From the NCBI GenBank assembly GCA_035285005.1, contig JAYKIB010000051.1, positions 1 through 22,628 of the forward strand: a DNA stretch of 22,628 nt. The letters are read 5' to 3'. The position numbers were made by a program, and so were the translations under genes. This document shows positions 20,255 to 22,628 of this stretch, one piece after another (the stretch's first letter is position 1; each line of letters opens with the position of its first letter). Under the pieces are notes generated by a model. It was not told the origin of the DNA. It searched no databases and saw only the letters and a list, made by a program, of their open reading frames with translations. This DNA comes from Prochlorothrix sp035285005 (GTDB lineage: Bacteria; Cyanobacteriota; Cyanobacteriia; Prochlorotrichales; Prochlorotrichaceae).

Positions 20255-21067
20255 ATGCGATCTTATTTGGCTGCTGCCCTTCAACTGACCAGCCTTCCAG
20301 ATTTAGACCACAACTTGAGCCAAGCGGAAGAGCTGATTGACCTCGCGGTGCGCCAGGGCGCAGAACTGATTGGCCTCCCGGAGAACTTCTCCTTTATGGG
20401 GGAAGACCATGAGCGCGTTGCCCAAGCCGCCACCATTGCCGAGGCCAGCCAAAAGTTTCTCAAAACCATGGCCCAACGCTACCAAGTCACCCTCCTGGGC
20501 GGTGGCTTCCCCCTGCCCGTCGCGGACAATAAGGCCCAAAATGTTGCCCTGTTGATGGGGCCGGATGGCACTGAACTGACCCGCTACGAAAAAGTTCACC
20601 TCTTTGATGTGGATCTGCCCGACGGCAACAATTATCAAGAGTCAGCCACAGCCCTCGCCGGGACCAAACTCCCCACGGTCTATCCATCGGAGGATTTCGG
20701 CAATTTGGGCCTCTCAATTTGTTATGACGTGCGGTTCCCAGAGCTATATCGCCACCTCTCGGCCACAGAAGCGGAAGTCCTCTTTGTTCCGGCTGCTTTT
20801 ACCGCTTTCACCGGTAAGGACCACTGGCAAATTCTGCTCCAGGCACGGGCGATCGAAAATACCTGTTACCTCATTGCCCCGGCCCAAACTGGCACCCACT
20901 ACGCCCGTCGCCAAACCCACGGCCATGCCATGATTATCGATCCCTGGGGGCTGGTGCTAGCTGATGCGGGCACGGAACCGGGCTTTGCCATGGCCTCGAT
21001 CGAACCCAGCCGCCTCACCCAGGTCCGCCAACAAATGCCCGCCCTCAAGCACCGCGCCTTCGCCTAG
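20255..21067 (+). CDS. Carbon-nitrogen hydrolase (Nit1/Nit2-type amidase)
   Basis: From ATG 20255 the protein has 270 residues, normal for the Nit branch of the nitrilase superfamily. The catalytic triad is complete: Glu43 in GLPENFSF, Lys113 in YEKVHLFDVD, and the nucleophile Cys156 in SICYDVRFPELYR. HLFDVD and CYDVRFPELYR are closest to Nit1/Nit2 enzymes, which hydrolyse deaminated glutathione or omega-amides of 2-oxo acids. A metabolite-repair role in glutathione metabolism is therefore the leading inference. The codons upstream of 20255 (open to 20180) do not resemble the family. It is divergent from egtD and 140 bp upstream of the antiporter gene on the same strand. Confidence 0.92.
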   Translation: MRSYLAAALQLTSLPDLDHNLSQAEELIDLAVRQGAELIGLPENFSFMGEDHERVAQAATIAEASQKFLKTMAQRYQVTLLGGGFPLPVADNKAQNVALLMGPDGTELTRYEKVHLFDVDLPDGNNYQESATALAGTKLPTVYPSEDFGNLGLSICYDVRFPELYRHLSATEAEVLFVPAAFTAFTGKDHWQILLQARAIENTCYLIAPAQTGTHYARRQTHGHAMIIDPWGLVLADAGTEPGFAMASIEPSRLTQVRQQMPALKHRAFA

Positions 21068-21175
21068 GGAACTACCCGCATCCCAGAGCCACAGCGCCAG
21101 ACACCGCACCGGTAAACTTCACAGAACCAGGACACGCCCCCCCGATCCCCACGCAAGGCAAGACCGGGGTTAAGG

Positions 21176-21181
21176 TATGAT
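21176..21181 (+). promoter_or_regulatory. Possible -10 box (TATGAT) for the antiporter gene
   Basis: TATGAT lies 26 bp before the antiporter start codon in the 140-bp gap after the amidase gene. It is one mismatch from consensus and has no convincing -35, so the antiporter may instead be co-transcribed with the upstream gene. Confidence 0.3.
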
Positions 21182-21207
21182 TTGGTGAACTGTACTCGAC
21201 CGGATTC

Positions 21208-22628
21208 ATGAGTGTTTTCGCTGTAATGCTTTTCTCCTCCCTCCTCCCGTGGTTTTCCCCAGTACCCCTCTTGGGAGAAACGGAGGCAGCGTTGGAAGCC
21301 GCCCTCGAAACCGCCGAAGAGATCGGGGAGTCGGAGGTCGGAACCCTGGTGCTGGCAGGAGTCCTCTTGAGCCTTGTGGTCGTGTTCCTCGCCAGCAAAA
21401 TTGGGGGGGAACTCTGTGCCCGCATCGACCTACCACCGGTTCTCGGTGAGCTTGTGGGGGGCGTGGTCGTCGGCATTTCCGCCCTGCATCTGCTGATTTT
21501 CCCCGAAGGCGGCAGCTTGGGCGGGGCAGACTCCCTCATTATCCAAATGCTGGAAACCACCGCCGGTCTCAGCCCAGCAGCCATCACCCAAGTCTTTGAA
21601 GCCCAAAGCGAAGTGATCTCGGTCTTAGCAGAAATCGGGGTCATTTTTTTGTTGTTTGAAATCGGCCTGGAATCGGATCTGAGTGAGTTGATTCGGGTCG
21701 GTCCCCAGGCAGCGATCGTCGCGATCGTCGGAGTCGTTGCGCCCTTTGTGGCCGGCACCCTGGGCCTGGTCACCCTCTTCCATCTCCCGGCGGTGCCTGC
21801 CATCTTTGCCGGAGCAGCCCTCACGGCCACCAGTATCGGCATCACGGCCAAGGTCTTGGCGGAACTACGACAGCTCAGCTCCCGCGAAGGCCAAATCATT
21901 ATTGGGGCGGCGGTGCTGGATGATGTCCTGGGGATTATTGTGTTGGCGGTGGTGGCGAGTCTGGCCAAAACCGGCGAAATCCGGATCGACAATATTATTT
22001 ATCTAATTATTAGCGCAGCGGCTTTTTTGATTGGGGCGATCCTGCTGGGACGGCTGCTCAGCCCCCTGTTTGTGTCCCTCGTCAACCAACTCAAAACCCG
22101 AGGCCAACTGCTGCTATCGGCCCTGATCTTTGCCTTTCTGCTCTCCTATATCGCCGCTGCGATTCAATTGGAGGCGATTTTGGGCGCTTTTGCGGCGGGG
22201 CTGGTGCTAGCGGAAACCGAGAAGCAACGGGAGTTAGAGGAACAGGTGGTGCCGGTGGCCGATGTTTTGGTGCCGGTCTTCTTTGTGACCGTGGGGGCAA
22301 GAACCGACCTCAGTGTGCTCAATCCCATGGTGCCCAGTAACCGTGAGGGCTTGATTATTGCGGCGTTTTTGGTGGTGGTGGCCATCATTGGCAAGGTGAT
22401 CACCGGCTTTACGGTGTTTGGTGCGGAAAAAACCAATCGGCTGGCGATCGGCATGGGCATGATTCCCCGGGGGGAGGTGGGCTTAGTGTTTGCGGGGGTG
22501 GGCAGTGCCAGTGGGGTGCTGACGGACTCCCTGGATGCGGCCATTATCGTGATGGTGATTTTCACCACGTTTGTGGCTCCGCCCCTGCTGCGGGTCGCCT
22601 TCCAGCGCGAGGAAAAGCAGGCGGAGTT
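21208..22628 (+). CDS. CPA2-family cation/proton antiporter (NhaS3/NapA-like), 3' end outside window
   Basis: The open frame from ATG 21208 gives 473 residues without a stop. The typical family core is complete, so probably only the tail is missing. A hydrophobic leader (about 6-22, LLPWFSPVPLLG) and an acidic helix (ETEAALEAALETAEEIGESE) precede the transporter fold, which begins at about 46 with ten or more membrane segments. Key motifs: LPPVLGELVGGVVVGI (75-90), LLFEIGLESDL (148-158), the ion-binding aspartate pair DD at 238-239 in GAAVLDDVLGI, AILGAFAAGLVLAE, and PRGEVGLVFAG (420-430). The DD pair indicates electrogenic Na+/H+-type exchange in characterised relatives. The N-terminal leader and the loop LSPAAITQVFEAQSEVISVLAEIG resemble cyanobacterial NhaS3, a thylakoid Na+/H+ antiporter; that assignment is from memory. 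Confidence 0.9.
   Translation, partial: MSVFAVMLFSSLLPWFSPVPLLGETEAALEAALETAEEIGESEVGTLVLAGVLLSLVVVFLASKIGGELCARIDLPPVLGELVGGVVVGISALHLLIFPEGGSLGGADSLIIQMLETTAGLSPAAITQVFEAQSEVISVLAEIGVIFLLFEIGLESDLSELIRVGPQAAIVAIVGVVAPFVAGTLGLVTLFHLPAVPAIFAGAALTATSIGITAKVLAELRQLSSREGQIIIGAAVLDDVLGIIVLAVVASLAKTGEIRIDNIIYLIISAAAFLIGAILLGRLLSPLFVSLVNQLKTRGQLLLSALIFAFLLSYIAAAIQLEAILGAFAAGLVLAETEKQRELEEQVVPVADVLVPVFFVTVGARTDLSVLNPMVPSNREGLIIAAFLVVVAIIGKVITGFTVFGAEKTNRLAIGMGMIPRGEVGLVFAGVGSASGVLTDSLDAAIIVMVIFTTFVAPPLLRVAFQREEKQAE

Noticed and set aside
21072..21992. Long open frame on the minus strand (306 codons) opposite the antiporter
   Set aside because: It is rich in Ser, Thr, Pro and Arg without any family pattern. 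The plus-strand frame encodes a clear CPA2 antiporter over the same bases.

Overview
The window looks like cyanobacterial chromosome. Evidence: GCGATCGC octamers (the HIP1 type) and CGATCG hexamers recur throughout; the gene set includes a Tic22-like protein, a DUF3593 membrane protein, a phycobilisome-type globin-fold protein and a NhaS3-like CPA2 antiporter; and the DNA is moderately GC-rich. The genus cannot be fixed from sequence alone. No rRNA, tRNA, CRISPR array, phage gene or transposase gene was seen.

Layout, left to right. 300-5097 (minus strand): carA, trpD, prmC and a Tic22-like gene, four separate housekeeping genes with spacers of 200-330 bp. 5492-7378 (plus): a proline/serine-rich exported protein of unknown function and a small NfeD-type OB-fold protein. 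7615-8823 (minus): a 402-residue glutathione-S-transferase-like protein with a long C-terminal extension. 8824-9715: a gene-free, repeat-packed spacer. 9716-13883 (plus): an M48-type metalloprotease and a PAS-GGDEF-EAL cyclic-di-GMP protein. 14242-14706 (plus): a lone phycobiliprotein-like gene, convergent with 14875-16661 (minus), which carries guaD-like, DUF3593 and fabG genes. 17070-18498 (plus): a nucleoside-phosphorylase-like protein and a DUF4870 membrane protein. 18850-19890 (minus): egtD, divergent from 20255-22628 (plus), which carries a nitrilase-family amidase and a CPA2 antiporter cut by the window end.

The outstanding feature is between the genes. Twelve copies, whole or broken, of one small non-coding element are present. 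Seven intact copies are exactly 99 bp, counting interrupted ones after removal of the insert. The element has inverted ends reading GGGCACCTCG...CGAGGTGCCC and a central GC-rich hairpin. Seven copies are flanked by 4-bp direct repeats (ATCA, TACA, ATTA, ATTA, TTGC, TACA, AGGT), which is the signature of transposition. Two copies sit inside other copies, each with its own target duplication. The central hairpin differs among copies by paired changes on both arms. These are properties of a MITE moved in trans by a transposase not encoded here; the hairpin may also be an RNA or DNA structure under selection. A second intergenic repeat of about 100-150 bp, rich in CCCCCT/AGGGGG, occurs three times. 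Most spacers also carry a private short tandem repeat (period 10 to 22 bp).

The genes do not form one pathway. They cover pyrimidine/arginine and tryptophan synthesis (carA, trpD), translation termination (prmC), fatty-acid synthesis (fabG), purine salvage (guaD-like, phosphorylase-like), thiol metabolism (egtD, GST-like, possibly the Nit-type amidase), second-messenger signalling and ion homeostasis. The two most testable novelties are the 99-bp element family and the isolated phycobiliprotein-like protein, which keeps the Cys-x-Arg-Asp bilin-attachment motif.
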